From NCBI GenBank assembly GCA_943704525.1, contig CALSCQ010002379.1:1-37856 (forward strand): a stretch of 37,856 nucleotides of DNA, written 5' to 3'. The notes under the pieces were generated by a model. That model searched no databases and was not told the origin of the DNA. It saw only the letters and a list, made by a program, of their open reading frames with translations. Every line of letters starts with the position of its first letter. Within the stretch, counting starts at the first letter, position 1. Source of the stretch: Pigoraptor vietnamica. Taxonomy: Eukaryota; Opisthokonta; Filasterea. Positions 12,081-27,131 of the stretch are shown piece after piece. A program made the position numbers and the translations under genes.

Positions 12081-12242
12081 GGCATGAAGACGCGCGCGTC
12101 TCGAATAGGCCCTTCGCAGGCTTTGCCGACTTGCGTCGGTCGAAGCGCAAACGTACTTCTAGCCGCAACATGTCACCCGTACATACACAGATGCAGCCAA
12201 TCAGCGTGCGCCATGAGGGACATGTGCTCACAAATCAAACGA

Positions 12243-12248
12243 AATAAA
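12243..12248 (+). terminator. possible poly(A) signal for CIAO2
   Basis: AATAAA in a locally AT-rich stretch downstream of the CIAO2 stop. The motif is seen; its use is inferred. Confidence 0.4.
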
Positions 12249-12446
12249 GACCCATACAATTTTCCATAGTGTCAAGCGATTATAAAAATTATATTCTTTT
12301 ATTTTGCGGCCAATCGGACCCGGACAGCAGATGCACACTTTCGCACACACACACACACACACGCACACGCACACGCACGCACACCCTTCCTTTGCACTCC
12401 TGTCGTGTGTGCGAGACAGCTGTCCCAGTCCACAGCAGCACAGACA

Positions 12447-12454
12447 TATAAATA
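12447..12454 (+). promoter_or_regulatory. TATA-like box of the Rieske oxygenase gene
   Basis: TATAAATA lies 74 bases before the ATG at 12528. A matching TATAAATA lies 80 bases before the Tyr-rich gene on the other strand, which supports its use as a core promoter. Confidence 0.55.
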
Positions 12455-12527
12455 CGCACACGACCCTCGTGTTGAACACACCTTAAATCTAACCGCTCAG
12501 GCTGTTGTCGGCGTTAATCTTCCGAGA

Positions 12528-14535
12528 ATGTCGCTCTCTTCGCTTCGCGGTGCTGTGTCCACTATGACCGCCATGTCGAGTGGCCGCGTCGCCCTTCGTC
12601 AGGCCGCCTTCCGCGCTGCCATGCGCACGTATGTCGACTGCACGAACCCGAAGGTACGCGAACGTGTTGATCGCACGAGGGGTTGTGTGTCGCGCGAACT
12701 GCATCTCACGTACGGCACCACATTTCAACCGCAGTGCGGTGAGGCCGTCGTTGCCGCTTGCAACAAGGCCGCGCGTGGCTCTCCCGAGGCTCTGCGTCAG
12801 AAGGAGGAGGACAAGTGAGTCCTGCCAACGCGTCGGTGACACTGTACGACGCCTGTTCGTCTGGAATGCTCTCATTCTGACGGTCACCCGTGCCCCTCTC
12901 AGCAAGTTCATGATGCGCATGGTCAACGAGCGGCGGCCGATGTTCTCCCTCGAGCAGGACTTCTACACGACGGACTCGGCCTACCGCGTCGACATGCGCA
13001 CCATTTGGCGCAACTCGTGGCTCTTCGCCGGCTACACGTTCCAGGTAACGACAGCGGTCCCGTTGTGAGTTGCTGCGTATGCGTGTGCTTCGGTGTGTCT
13101 TGTGCGAGTGCGTGAACGTGCAGTTCCTCTCCCATTGACGCCCTCTCTCCTTCGACAGGCGGCCAAGCCCGGCGACTACTTCAGCTACGAGGTCGACGGC
13201 GACAACGTGATCATCATCCGCGGCGATGACCAGAAGCTGCGCGCTTTCTACAACACGTGCCGCCACCGCGGCTCGCGCATCACGAAGAAAGAGTCCGGTC
13301 ACGTCGGCAAGCTCGTGTGCACGTACCACCAGTGGACGTACGATCGCGACGGCAAGCTGCTCCGCACGACGTGGATGCCGTCGGACTTCAACCCCAGCGA
13401 CCACGGCCTGATCCCCTGCAACATGGAGATCGTCGACGGGCTCATCTTCATCAATCTGTCGGAGAAGCCCATCCCCTTTGAGAACGCGCGCAGCAAGATT
13501 ACGCGCCAGCTCAAGCCCCAGGGCATCGAGAACGCCAAGATCGCCGCGACCATCTCGTACGACGTGAAGGCCAACTGGAAGCTTGTCTACGAGAACAACC
13601 GCGAGTGCTACCATTGCGACGGCGGCCATCCCGAGTACATCCGCGCCAACTACGACACGGCCTTCACGTTCACCACGACGCCGGACGGCAAGCCCGCGCG
13701 CGTGACGGACCCGAACATGCCCCGGCGCGACGAGATTGACGAGCACATTGCAAACCTCACGAAGCGGTGGGAGAGCCTCGGCTTTGAGTGCAGCAGCGAC
13801 TCGTCGTTCGAGGGCGACGGGTGGTACCGCGCCAGCCGCATGCCCCTCCGCAAGGGATGGGTCTCCGAGTCGATGGACGGCCAGCCCCTGGTGCGTGCAG
13901 TTGTGATGCGTGTTGTGCATTCGCTTGCAAAAGCTGTCTTGGCGCAGTTGCACATTTCATGCGATGAGGACTGTGGTTAATTCGTACACGGTTTTCCTTC
14001 TCACGCAGTGCTCGAAGCTCATGGGCGACTACAAGGAGCAGGACATGGGGTCGATGCGCATCCACACGCTCCCGAACTTCTGGATCCACTGCTCGAGCGA
14101 CCACGCCGTCTCCGCGCGCCTCACCCCCATTGACAAGTACAACACGAAGGTGCTCGCCCACTGGATTGTGCACAAGGACGCCGTCGAGGGCAAGTGAGTG
14201 TCGACAGATCCCCTTTGTCGCGTAGCTGTTTGTTGTTGTCGTTGGTGTGGGCGCTTGTGCGATGGGCGTAAGGCTCGTTTTTCTTTCGTCTCTTCAATGG
14301 CATGGCTGACTCCCCGCCCTCTCCTCGCCCCAGGGACTATGATGTGGAGAAGATGCTTCCGTTCTGGAACCTCACGTCCCAGCAGGACTGGGAGCTGTGC
14401 GAGGTGAACCAGCGCGGCGTCAACTCGAGCCGTTACACGCCCGGCCCCCTCTCCGTGAAGAAGGAGACGGGCCTTGAGACGTTCCTCAAGTGGTACCTCC
14501 GTCGCGTGTCAATGGGCATCCAGCAGGGCATGTAA
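12528..14535 (+). CDS. Rieske non-haem iron oxygenase, glycine-betaine/choline monooxygenase-like, mitochondrial
   Basis: Six exons: 12528-12653, 12735-12814, 12903-13044, 13159-13890, 14009-14193 and 14334-14535; 488 aa. The first 40 residues are rich in Arg, Ser and Ala with no acidic residue before Asp37, fitting a mitochondrial presequence. The Rieske [2Fe-2S] motif is intact: C150-R-H152, 17 residues, C170-T-Y-H173. The mononuclear iron site is NNRECYHCDGGHPEY, with H268 and H273 as ligands. The C-terminal half (DAVEGKDYDVEKMLPFW, QQDWELCEVNQRGVNSS, YTPGPLS) resembles bacterial GbcA-type glycine betaine demethylases more than plant choline monooxygenase. This gives a likely role in quaternary-amine catabolism; the substrate is inferred. 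No reductase partner is in the window. Intron 1 is 81 bases, in frame and free of stops. Confidence 0.93.
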
Positions 14536-14866
14536 GGCGCACACGTGCGCTGGAGCCGACACAGCTTCCTCCGCGTGTTGATTGCGCGTCTGTCAAGTGA
14601 AACGACGGCTGTGTTTGTTTGCGTCTTTTTGGATTTTCTCTATGCGCGTTGCGCGTGCGGCGGCGTGCGCTTCCCCTTCAACGCATAAATCGATTTGCTA
14701 GTGTGCGCCGTGCTCTCTTCCTTTCCCGTATGTTCATTGCCTTTTACACACACATACACACACGACACGCACACATCACATCACACATGCGCGCACTCAC
14801 GATACACACTGAAAAAAAAAATCAGCCAAGACAACTCATCGCAATGCGACGCCACGCACGCGCCGC
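14536..14866. other. convergent intergenic gap, Rieske gene to cytidylyltransferase
   Basis: About 330 bases between two genes that converge. Contains short ACAC runs (about 14748-14790) and an A9 run near 14812. Both 3' UTRs must fit here. No gene seen. Confidence 0.6.
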
Positions 14867-17748
<2,882 letters not shown>

Positions 17749-18498
17749 GTTCGCACAAAAAGCGAGGGTGAGCGCGAATCCACTTGACCGCGCTGCGGGA
17801 AGCAAAGGCGCCGTAAGTTACGAAGGAGATCATAACGACGTGAACAGCATTCGTTATTTCTCGCAGAGAGACTGCTGAATTACAGCAACATCCACCCACA
17901 AAATCCAAGCACCCCAACATAGAGCATTACCAGAGATAAAACATAATGAATGCAATCTCTGCGTCACGAGTTCCAATAGCAATTCGCAAGGGGACAAGCG
18001 TCTCACGCAACACGGACATTTGGCGCCACCCACCCCAACTCAAGATGCACGGATAAAAAACCCGTTTGTCAGTTCCAACGCGGCTGACCAGCACGTACGC
18101 ACAGAGCCCAAAGCCTACGCAGGCCAAAACAGCGACGCAGCGCACCTGCAGACGCTGCAAATGAAAGCTCTGCACTTTGGATCTCGCAACGCTCAAAACC
18201 CGCCCCAAACAAGGTCACGTGACGTTTGTAACGCCCTGTGTTACTTAATTGGCGAGATCTCGTAAACTTCTAAACCGGAAGCATGACACTTTCAGCCACT
18301 CAGCGTGCGCTGGGCAGCTGACCGGGCGCACATGGCACCGCTTTGAAAGAGACCCCGCTTGCACCGCTAAAGGAATGTGCAAAGCTTACCGTGCATGCGT
18401 CTGTGTCTTGCGCGTGCGTGGCGGTCGTAGTTCGGACTTGATTAGGCCGCCTGAGCTCGATCCGAACTTGATTCCTGCCCGCGCGTACGCACGGCATT
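17749..18498. other. divergent intergenic region, cytidylyltransferase and P450
   Basis: About 750 bases between two divergently read genes; it should hold both promoters. No clear TATA box. Minus-strand ORFs reaching into it from the cytidylyltransferase start show no homology. No repeat or RNA gene seen. Confidence 0.55.
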
Positions 18499-20759
<2,261 letters not shown>

Positions 20760-20968
20760 ATGAATGCGAACACTGGCTGTCCCATGGAACTGTCTTGCAA
20801 CAGCTCTCAACGCAGTGAATTAGCACTGGGCGATCGGGATATATTGATGACGCAGCACATAGCGCACCTGTACTTTCACACGAAGCACAAATGGCGCTCG
20901 AAAGAAGAAAACGTTGCTCAAACGCAGCCACGCAGCACGCACGCACGCACACGCCGACGCCGCACGGA

Positions 20969-22171
20969 CTATAGCAACGCGTCGGGCCCCAAAATCTGCG
21001 CGCCCTCGTAGTGGACCGCCGGCGCGACCGACGAGGCGGTCGACGCGTTGGACGACCCTGACATCATGATGACGCACGACTTGATCAGGACGAGCGCGAG
21101 GATGACGCCAATAATGCCGAAGATTATCCACATGACACGGCGCTTGAGCGCGACGTCCTTCGCGGCGAGCGCCTGCAGCATCTCAATCTCGAGCTCCATG
21201 CGCTCGCGGGCGGTGGGCGCCGAGAGCAGCCGCTGCTTTTCCTTGTTCGTGACGGGGAGCGTTGACGCCACAAAGTAGCTCATAGGCTCGGGCTTGTCGG
21301 GCAACTTGGCAAAAGGGCGCGCGCGAATCGACTGGTAGGGCATCAGCCGCGTCCACAGCGTCGCGTCAAAGTACTCGAGCATCGCACGCTGAAGGCGCTG
21401 CATGAGGGGCCCAAACACGGGGTGCGCTGCGGGACCGCGCAGGCCAATGTTGCCGGGGCCCACGCGCGCGTGGATGCTCTGCGTGCTGAGGTCGCGCTCA
21501 AACGCCTCCATCTCAGGATCGTCGATTTCCTGGCAAGACGCATACACGAGGCCGTCCTCCTCGCGAGTCGTGTCCATGACGCGAATGCGGCGGGCGCCCG
21601 TCGCGTGCACGAACCACCGTCCGTCCACCGTTTCGTGCGACAGCTTGATGTCCACGACACACCCAACGCGGCCCACAAGGTCCGCGTCGTCGTACGACCC
21701 AACGAGCTCCAGAGGGCGATACACGACGGCGAAACGACGCGTGCCCTGCGCGCACCGCTTTGCGAGCGTGCGATAGCGCTCCTCGAAGAGATGCAAGGAG
21801 AGGGGCACGCCCGGAAACTGGACGAGGTCGTCGCGAAACACGGGCAGCTTCAGACGGCGCTCGCGGCGGTCCGTCCGCACCTCCTCATTCCTCTCGCGCA
21901 AGCACTCTGACGTTAGGGCGCACTCGATGACCTTCGCGAGGGTGACGTTGATGGGGTGGTCTGACGCCATGTGGCAGGGGCTGCGGCACAGCGGGCACTC
22001 GTTCCGATGTTCCAGCGCGTCCGCAAGGCAATAGCGGCAATAATTGTGGCCGCACATCGTCGTCACGGGCTGACACAACGGCTTGAGGCACAGCGGGCAG
22101 TCGAGGATGGCCTCCAGGTCGCGGCGCCGGCAGGCCACGTCGCGAGGGCCTGCACCATCCGGCGCGCCCAT
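20969..22171 (-). CDS. RING-LON protein with C-terminal membrane anchor, putative E3 ubiquitin ligase
   Basis: Single exon, 400 aa. The C3HC4 RING is complete: C25, C28, C40, H42, C45, C48, C59, C62 (CPLCLKPLC...CGHNYC...CPLC). From about residue 110 comes a LON N-terminal (substrate-binding) domain: LPVFRDDLVQFPGVPLSLHLFEERYR, then RFAVVYRP, GRVGCVVDI, and RWFVHATGARRIRV. A coiled stretch (KEKQRLLSAPTARERMELE) leads to one hydrophobic helix (about 347-367, MWIIFGIIGVILALVLIKS) and a short 30-residue tail, so the RING and LON face the cytosol as in a tail-anchored protein. LONRF proteins of animals pair RING with LON but have TPR and no anchor. The start is the first ATG before the RING. An organelle quality-control role is inference. 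Confidence 0.9.
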   Translation of the reverse strand: MGAPDGAGPRDVACRRRDLEAILDCPLCLKPLCQPVTTMCGHNYCRYCLADALEHRNECPLCRSPCHMASDHPINVTLAKVIECALTSECLRERNEEVRTDRRERRLKLPVFRDDLVQFPGVPLSLHLFEERYRTLAKRCAQGTRRFAVVYRPLELVGSYDDADLVGRVGCVVDIKLSHETVDGRWFVHATGARRIRVMDTTREEDGLVYASCQEIDDPEMEAFERDLSTQSIHARVGPGNIGLRGPAAHPVFGPLMQRLQRAMLEYFDATLWTRLMPYQSIRARPFAKLPDKPEPMSYFVASTLPVTNKEKQRLLSAPTARERMELEIEMLQALAAKDVALKRRVMWIIFGIIGVILALVLIKSCVIMMSGSSNASTASSVAPAVHYEGAQILGPDALL

Positions 22172-22725
22172 CTTTTTGTGCGACGAAGGGCTACAAAGTG
22201 TACGCAGTAGCGGAAAAGCCTTAAGGCGCCCGAGGCGCTCAGAGAAGATTGTCGTGAGCTAACTGCAATGTCACGTTTGGGGAGAGGGAAGAAGAGGCGA
22301 AAGAGTAAGAGGTAAAAGTGAGAAGAACGTGCGAAAGTGAGTCTCTCTTTGAATCCGTGCGTAGTAGGGCAGACTGCTTATTTCCCGAATTATTCATCAT
22401 TAGTATTAAATATCGCCCATCTTGATGGCAAAAACTGTAATGAAGTTGATATGTATGAAATATCTATGGAGGCGCCGTGCAATCACGCGCCAAAAAAGTA
22501 GATATCAACTGGGTGGTGACCTGCTCGGCCGAGCCGCACTGAACTACCCTCAGGCAAAGATCGAATTGAAAGCACGCCGGCGCGTGTATTTGCCAGGAGG
22601 GCTGTCGGCACACAAAGGTGGTACCAATAAATAGACGTGTGGGCGGACGCAATTCAGAGGGCCGCACCGGCACCGGCGCGGCGCCAGGTAACACCGACTC
22701 CATCCGTGGCCGCTCGCAAAGCGCT
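22172..22725. other. intergenic, RING-LON gene to Tyr-rich gene
   Basis: About 550 bases, both genes on the minus strand. It includes an AT-rich stretch (about 22370-22460) and the 3' UTR of the Tyr-rich gene. Short ORFs have no coding signature. Confidence 0.55.
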
Positions 22726-23409
22726 TCAAGCACCAATGCTGTACCCTCCGAGCGTAACGCCGAAGCCGTCCGCCGCCGAGGACGTCCCAATGCTCGAGCC
22801 GTCGCCCGACGGGGGGTTCTCCGAGCAATCGCCGTAGTAGTCGGTGCAGGTGCTTCCGCCGCTCTGGTTCCCGCTCCGGTCACCGCCGCTCTGGTCGCCG
22901 CCGCTCTGATCGCCGCCGCTCTCGCCGCCGCTCTGGTCGCCGCCAGAAGGGCCGCCGTTGTTGCTGCCCGAGCAGTCGCCGTAGTAGTCCGTGCAGGGAG
23001 ATCCCTGGTCACCGCTGCGATCGCCGCCGCTGTTGTCCGCAGGAGGCTGGGGAGCATAGTAGTCGCTTGGGGCGGGAGGCGCGTAGTAGTCGCTCGCGGG
23101 AGGCGCGTAGTAGTCCTGCTTCGGAGGGGGGGCGTAGTAGTCGCTGGGAGCAGGAGGGGCATAGTAGTCGCTCGCGGGGGGCGGCGCGTAGTAGTCCTGC
23201 TTGGGCGGAGGCGCGTAGTAGTCGCTGGGCGCGGGGGGCGCGTAGTAATCGCTGCGAGCAGGAGGGGCGTAGTAGTCGTTGTTGTTGTTGTTGTTCTCTT
23301 GGGTCGAGTAGTAGTCGGGCGCGTCGTCGCGGCGCATCCTCAGCCTCAGAGGCGCGGCAGCCACACATGCGACAAGGCCCACAAGGGCCAACGCGAATAC
23401 CGTCTTCAT
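22726..23409 (-). CDS. secreted Tyr-rich DYYAPP repeat protein
   Basis: Single exon, 227 aa, no family recognised. A clear signal peptide (MKTVFALALVGLVACVAAA) is followed by eight DYYAPP units plus DYYST and DYYAPQ, spaced by short linkers (ARS, APS, PKQ) in a higher-order pattern SDYYAPPxPSDYYAPPPKQ. The second half is Gly/Ser/Asp-rich (GGDQSGGxS) with two near-identical CTDYYGDCS boxes, each a Cys pair around DYYGD. There are 25 tyrosines, 24 of them in DYY pairs. Such Tyr-pair repeats resemble structural or adhesive matrix proteins in composition only. The next gene, read divergently, encodes a secreted tyrosinase, which could act on these tyrosines. The ATG at 23409 is chosen over the upstream in-frame one because it directly starts the signal peptide. 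Confidence 0.88.
   Translation of the reverse strand: MKTVFALALVGLVACVAAAPLRLRMRRDDAPDYYSTQENNNNNNDYYAPPARSDYYAPPAPSDYYAPPPKQDYYAPPPASDYYAPPAPSDYYAPPPKQDYYAPPASDYYAPPAPSDYYAPQPPADNSGGDRSGDQGSPCTDYYGDCSGSNNGGPSGGDQSGGESGGDQSGGDQSGGDRSGNQSGGSTCTDYYGDCSENPPSGDGSSIGTSSAADGFGVTLGGYSIGA
23050..23335 (-). repeat. DYYAPP coding repeat array
   Basis: Imperfect tandem units of about 24-30 bases, each with GTAGTAGTC on the plus strand (DYY on the coding strand). They expanded with frame kept. Confidence 0.9.
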
Positions 23410-24573
23410 CTTTGAGCGCGCGCCACGCAGTCGCAACCTGCACCAAAAAGACTTCCTTTGCGATGCACTCTCGCGATCACTTGAGACGTATTTATAGGAG
23501 CGCAACAGACGGTCGGCTTGTGTGGTCGCATGGGGCGACAATGGGCGCGTGGTTGTGTGTGCACGAATGTATGTGTGTGTGTGTGTGTGTGTGAGTGTAT
23601 GCGTGCTTTAAATGACACGTGGCCGCATGTCATGCATGCCTGCGAATAAGGGGACACAAGGGCAATTGAAGCGACTCGAACTTCAGCCGTTGAGCTACCC
23701 TCCAATGGCACGGCACGAGACAAAGGAAGGAGGGCGGCGGAAAGACAAAGGGTCGCGGCTAATGCGACCGCAAAGAAGGAGACCCGAGGCGGGCGTTGCG
23801 ATGACAGCCGTGGCACGCACGTTCGTTTATACCGAAAACGGTTGGAAGGAGCACCTTTCGCACACACAAGACAAAGAGCATGCCTCCACGAGACAATGGA
23901 CACCCGCCTGCTTCAAAAACAATGCCAACTCTCTCAAATGGGCACCCTGCTTAAACGTCGCCGGGCAACAACGGAAAGCGCGCGCGGCACTTGGCCATGA
24001 CGGTGCACATGTTACCACCAGCGAGCGGCAGTCCGGACAGTGCTGGCTTCCACGCATGCCAACATTGTGTGTGTCGCTTAGTGCGTGTGTGTGCGTGTAC
24101 GTGTCTGTGCGCGTGTGTGCCCGCTTGCACATCATGCGCGAGGCACGACAAGTAGTCGAAGCGTTGGGAAAAGTGTGTCCGCCAGCCTTGTGATTTTCAA
24201 CACACCCAGCCGTCCACATCGGCTTTCAGCCACACCCATCGCGAGACAATAGGCGCGCAACCTTTTGGGGTTCCGCGCGAATATACGGCGCGCTTGTCGA
24301 CCTCTTCTTTTGTGCGCGCGATGTTCCCGCGCTGTGGCTCATGGAGTATACGGCTTGGAGAGTGCTATTGTGTTTTACGCGAAGTCGTTGACTGATTAGG
24401 CCAGCAAGCAAAGTTGGTCCCCACCCGCGCAGCACCGGCGCACGGGTACCTCAAGCATACGAGCAACCGCACCCTGCCCGAGCACATCCATCTGTTTGAT
24501 CAAGGCCCTCGCCCACAACTCTTGTGCGTGCGCCGCCCACCCTTCCCACGCACTCTGCAAACCAAAAGAAGAC
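23410..24573. other. divergent promoter region, Tyr-rich gene and tyrosinase
   Basis: About 1.16 kb, the largest gap in the window. It holds the TATA box above, a short GT tract (about 23572-23592) and no clear gene. A 193-aa plus-strand ORF (23612-24193) has no conserved motif and ends in repeat-derived CVCV sequence. Confidence 0.55.
23489..23496 (-). promoter_or_regulatory. TATA-like box of the Tyr-rich gene
   Basis: TATAAATA on the minus strand, 80 bases before the ATG, the same sequence and spacing as at the Rieske gene. It may mark strong, regulated transcription. Confidence 0.6.
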
Positions 24574-26767
24574 ATGGCAACGCAAAAGCACCGACGTGTT
24601 GCGCTGTGGCTGGTCGCCGCTGTACTGGCGGCTGCCGGCGTGGCCGACGCCCAGTGCCCAGGTCCCAATGCATGGGTTGGCGACGGTGCGTTTGTATCTC
24701 ATTTGCCTCGGCTAGTGACGTACCGCGTGTGTCTTGACAGATTGACCGAAGCAACAGCTGAACTCGTCCTCCGCCATTGTGCGCACAGGGACCTGCCAGC
24801 CGAGCGTCAACATCCCCGAGTGTAACTTCGACGGCGGCGATTGTTGCAGTTGGTCGAACAAGGGGCCCAATGCTGCCACGTGCGGCGATGGAAACATATG
24901 CCGCTGCCGTACCGACCCGCAGGGGTGCGGATCAGGCTGTCTCAACGGGGGCCAGTGTGTCGACAACAAGTGTGAGTGATGCATGACTTGTGCGCTTGTG
25001 CGTGACGTGTGTGCATGTATGTGGGCGACGTACGCTTCGTGTATGCATGTGTGCATATACACGTGGGCCTGTTATGCACGTGTAGTTGTACGCGTGGCGT
25101 GCGAATGATACGTTCCAGATATCGTTCGCGTATGCGCAACTCATTTCCCTCGTCACAACACATACAACGCACAACAGGCATGTGCTTCAACGGGTGGAAC
25201 GGCGACTTCTGCGAGCATCGCGACCAAGACGCGTTCATCACCGGCCTTGTCGCAATCAACAGTTCCCCCATCCGCCCGGGCAGTCGCGCCATCGTCTCTG
25301 TCGAGGTCTCGAGCGGGTCCGACATGTTCGTCGTCTGCAAGCGCTGCAGCGTCGCCGAGGCAGCGGTACCAACGGGCCTCTGCACGGGCACCGATCTCGT
25401 GCGCTTCGACCTCAACACGGGCGACGCAGGCGGCGACCGCATCGCGCTTTTCTACGGCACGTTCACCGCGACGACCGCCGTGCAGTGCCGCACGGAGAAC
25501 ACGCAGAACGTCATGTCGGCCACCACCATCGTCAACGTCACAAACGATCAGTCGCTCGGTCTCAACCCTCTTCCCGTTCGGCGCGAGGTCCGCTCTCTCT
25601 CGACTTCGGAGTGGACGGAATTCGCCGCCGTCATCAACGAACTCCGCCGCCGCGGGATCTACCAATACTTTGCGCAGGTGCACGTGCAGGCGTCGAACCG
25701 ACGGCTTCCTAACCCAGGCGAGGAGAACTGTCTCGCGCCCGGGTCCACCGTCCGCTGCACGAATCCCGACCGCACCGCCGCCCACCGCGGTCCGACGTTC
25801 TTCCCGTGGCACAGGGAGATGCTCATCCAGTTTGAGGGCGCGCTGCGGATGGTGTCGGGCAATCCGCGCATGGCGGTGCCCTACTGGGACTGGTCGGTGA
25901 CCACCCCCGCCCTCTTCTCTCCGGACTACCTCGGGAGCGAATCGAGCGACGGCTTCGTGCGGAACGGCCCGTTCGCGAACTGGGGCTTGCAACGCTGCGT
26001 CGGCTGCGGCGGCATCACGCCCGTCAACGGGTCCGAACTCGCGGCCTTGATGCAGTACCGGGGACCGTACGACGCGCCGCCGTACCAGAGCTTCACGGGC
26101 ACATTTCGTGACCGGTGGGTCTTGCTAGGAGATTGTAGTCGCGCGTGGCAATGTGTTCGATTTTACTCACAACAACATGTTCTCTTGTTTGTCTCGAAGG
26201 GTCGAGGGATGGCAGCCGTTCTCGATGCACAACCGTATGCATTCGTACGTCGGGGGTATTATGCTGACGGTGAGTGGGTGAATAAATGGGTAGTATGTAA
26301 CAGTTCCTATGTACGTCTGCGCATGGGTATGTGGAGTCGCCTCGCCCTTCTAACACGCCCTCGCTCTCACGTGCGCGCAGTTCAATTCCCCGATGGATCC
26401 CGCGTTTTACCTCATCCACTCGTTCACCGACCGCTTCTTCCAACTGTGGCTCGAGGCAAGCGGCAACTCGTATCGACCCGTCGACGGAGACCCCAACGCG
26501 CCCTTCGCGAGCACTCCCAGCTCAGCCATGTTTCCGTGGGACACGCGCATCTCGCAAATGTTTACCCCCATCGGCTACACGTACGCGGGCTCTCGCTTCG
26601 TCCCAAATGCCACGCCGTCGCAACCCGTCACCCCCTCAACAACAACACCGCGGACCGTTCGCTCCATTCGCCTGCCGGTCCTTTGGCGGCTGCGCTGGAA
26701 CGGCAATTCCAGATCGTTTGTTAAGAGTCACAACAGCACGGCGCATCACAACAGCACGGCGCATTGA
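24574..26767 (+). CDS. secreted LNR-EGF tyrosinase
   Basis: Type-3 copper oxidase that hydroxylates phenols and oxidises catechols to quinones. Five exons: 24574-24685, 24789-24971, 25178-26114, 26200-26269 and 26381-26767; 562 aa. Signal peptide residues 1-26 (LWLVAAVLAAAGVADA). Residues 28-57 form a Lin-12/Notch-like repeat ending ECNFDGGDCC; 84-110 form an EGF-like module (GCLNGGQC...FNGWNGDFC). A beta-rich linker follows, then the tyrosinase core. CuA: H267 (QVHVQ), H301 (AAHRGP), H310 (FFPWHRE). CuB: H421 and H425 (MHNRMHSYVGG), H447 (FNSPMDPAFYLIHSFTDRFF). All six copper ligands are present, so it should be active. The tail ends in a doubled HNSTAH. Its divergent neighbour encodes a secreted Tyr-rich protein, a plausible substrate. 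Confidence 0.94.
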
Positions 26768-27131
26768 CGCGCGTGTGCGCACTGTGTTTCCACTCAGCCT
26801 CGAAATTAATGAACGTCGTTGCGCGCATGACAGAAGAAAGGGTCAATGGGCACGTGCCATGACGTTGCACTTGTCGCACAGCAGCACAAACTGGTATCGC
26901 TCAAGGAACGAGTCAGATAGGGAAGAAGATTTTTAATGGCGGCGGGCGGTCACCAGGACAACGCACACGCGCGGCAATGAAATGCCATTCGCAGCCCCGC
27001 CAGGGGGCGCAAAGAAAAAAGAAGGCATTGCGTGTGCGAGATAGGGTTGGATCGCTGACAAAGCGAGCAGCTCACAAGCGCACGCGAAAAGAAAGAGAGA
27101 GAACAGCGCAAACGCGGAAAGCGAGAGGCCC
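26768..27131. other. convergent intergenic gap, tyrosinase to PAQR
   Basis: About 364 bases between converging genes; both 3' UTRs must fit here. No gene or repeat seen. Confidence 0.6.

Larger units (their letters stand above)
11946..12527. other. intergenic, CIAO2 to Rieske gene
   Basis: It holds the second copy of the 71-base duplication, an AATAAA at 12243-12248 (possible CIAO2 poly(A) signal, about 300 bases past the stop), a CA microsatellite at about 12345-12383, and a TATA-like box at 12447. No gene seen. Confidence 0.6.

Noticed and set aside
23664-23703. tRNA-like boxes on the minus strand (TAGCTCAACGG then AGTTCGAGTCG)
   Set aside because: The A-box matches well and the B-box nearly, but only about 4 bases separate them; there is no anticodon arm and the acceptor stem does not pair. 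At most a tRNA-derived scrap.
23612-24193. 193-residue plus-strand ORF between the Tyr-rich gene and tyrosinase
   Set aside because: No domain, odd composition, ends in repeat-derived CVCVYVSVRVC; it sits where both promoters should be.
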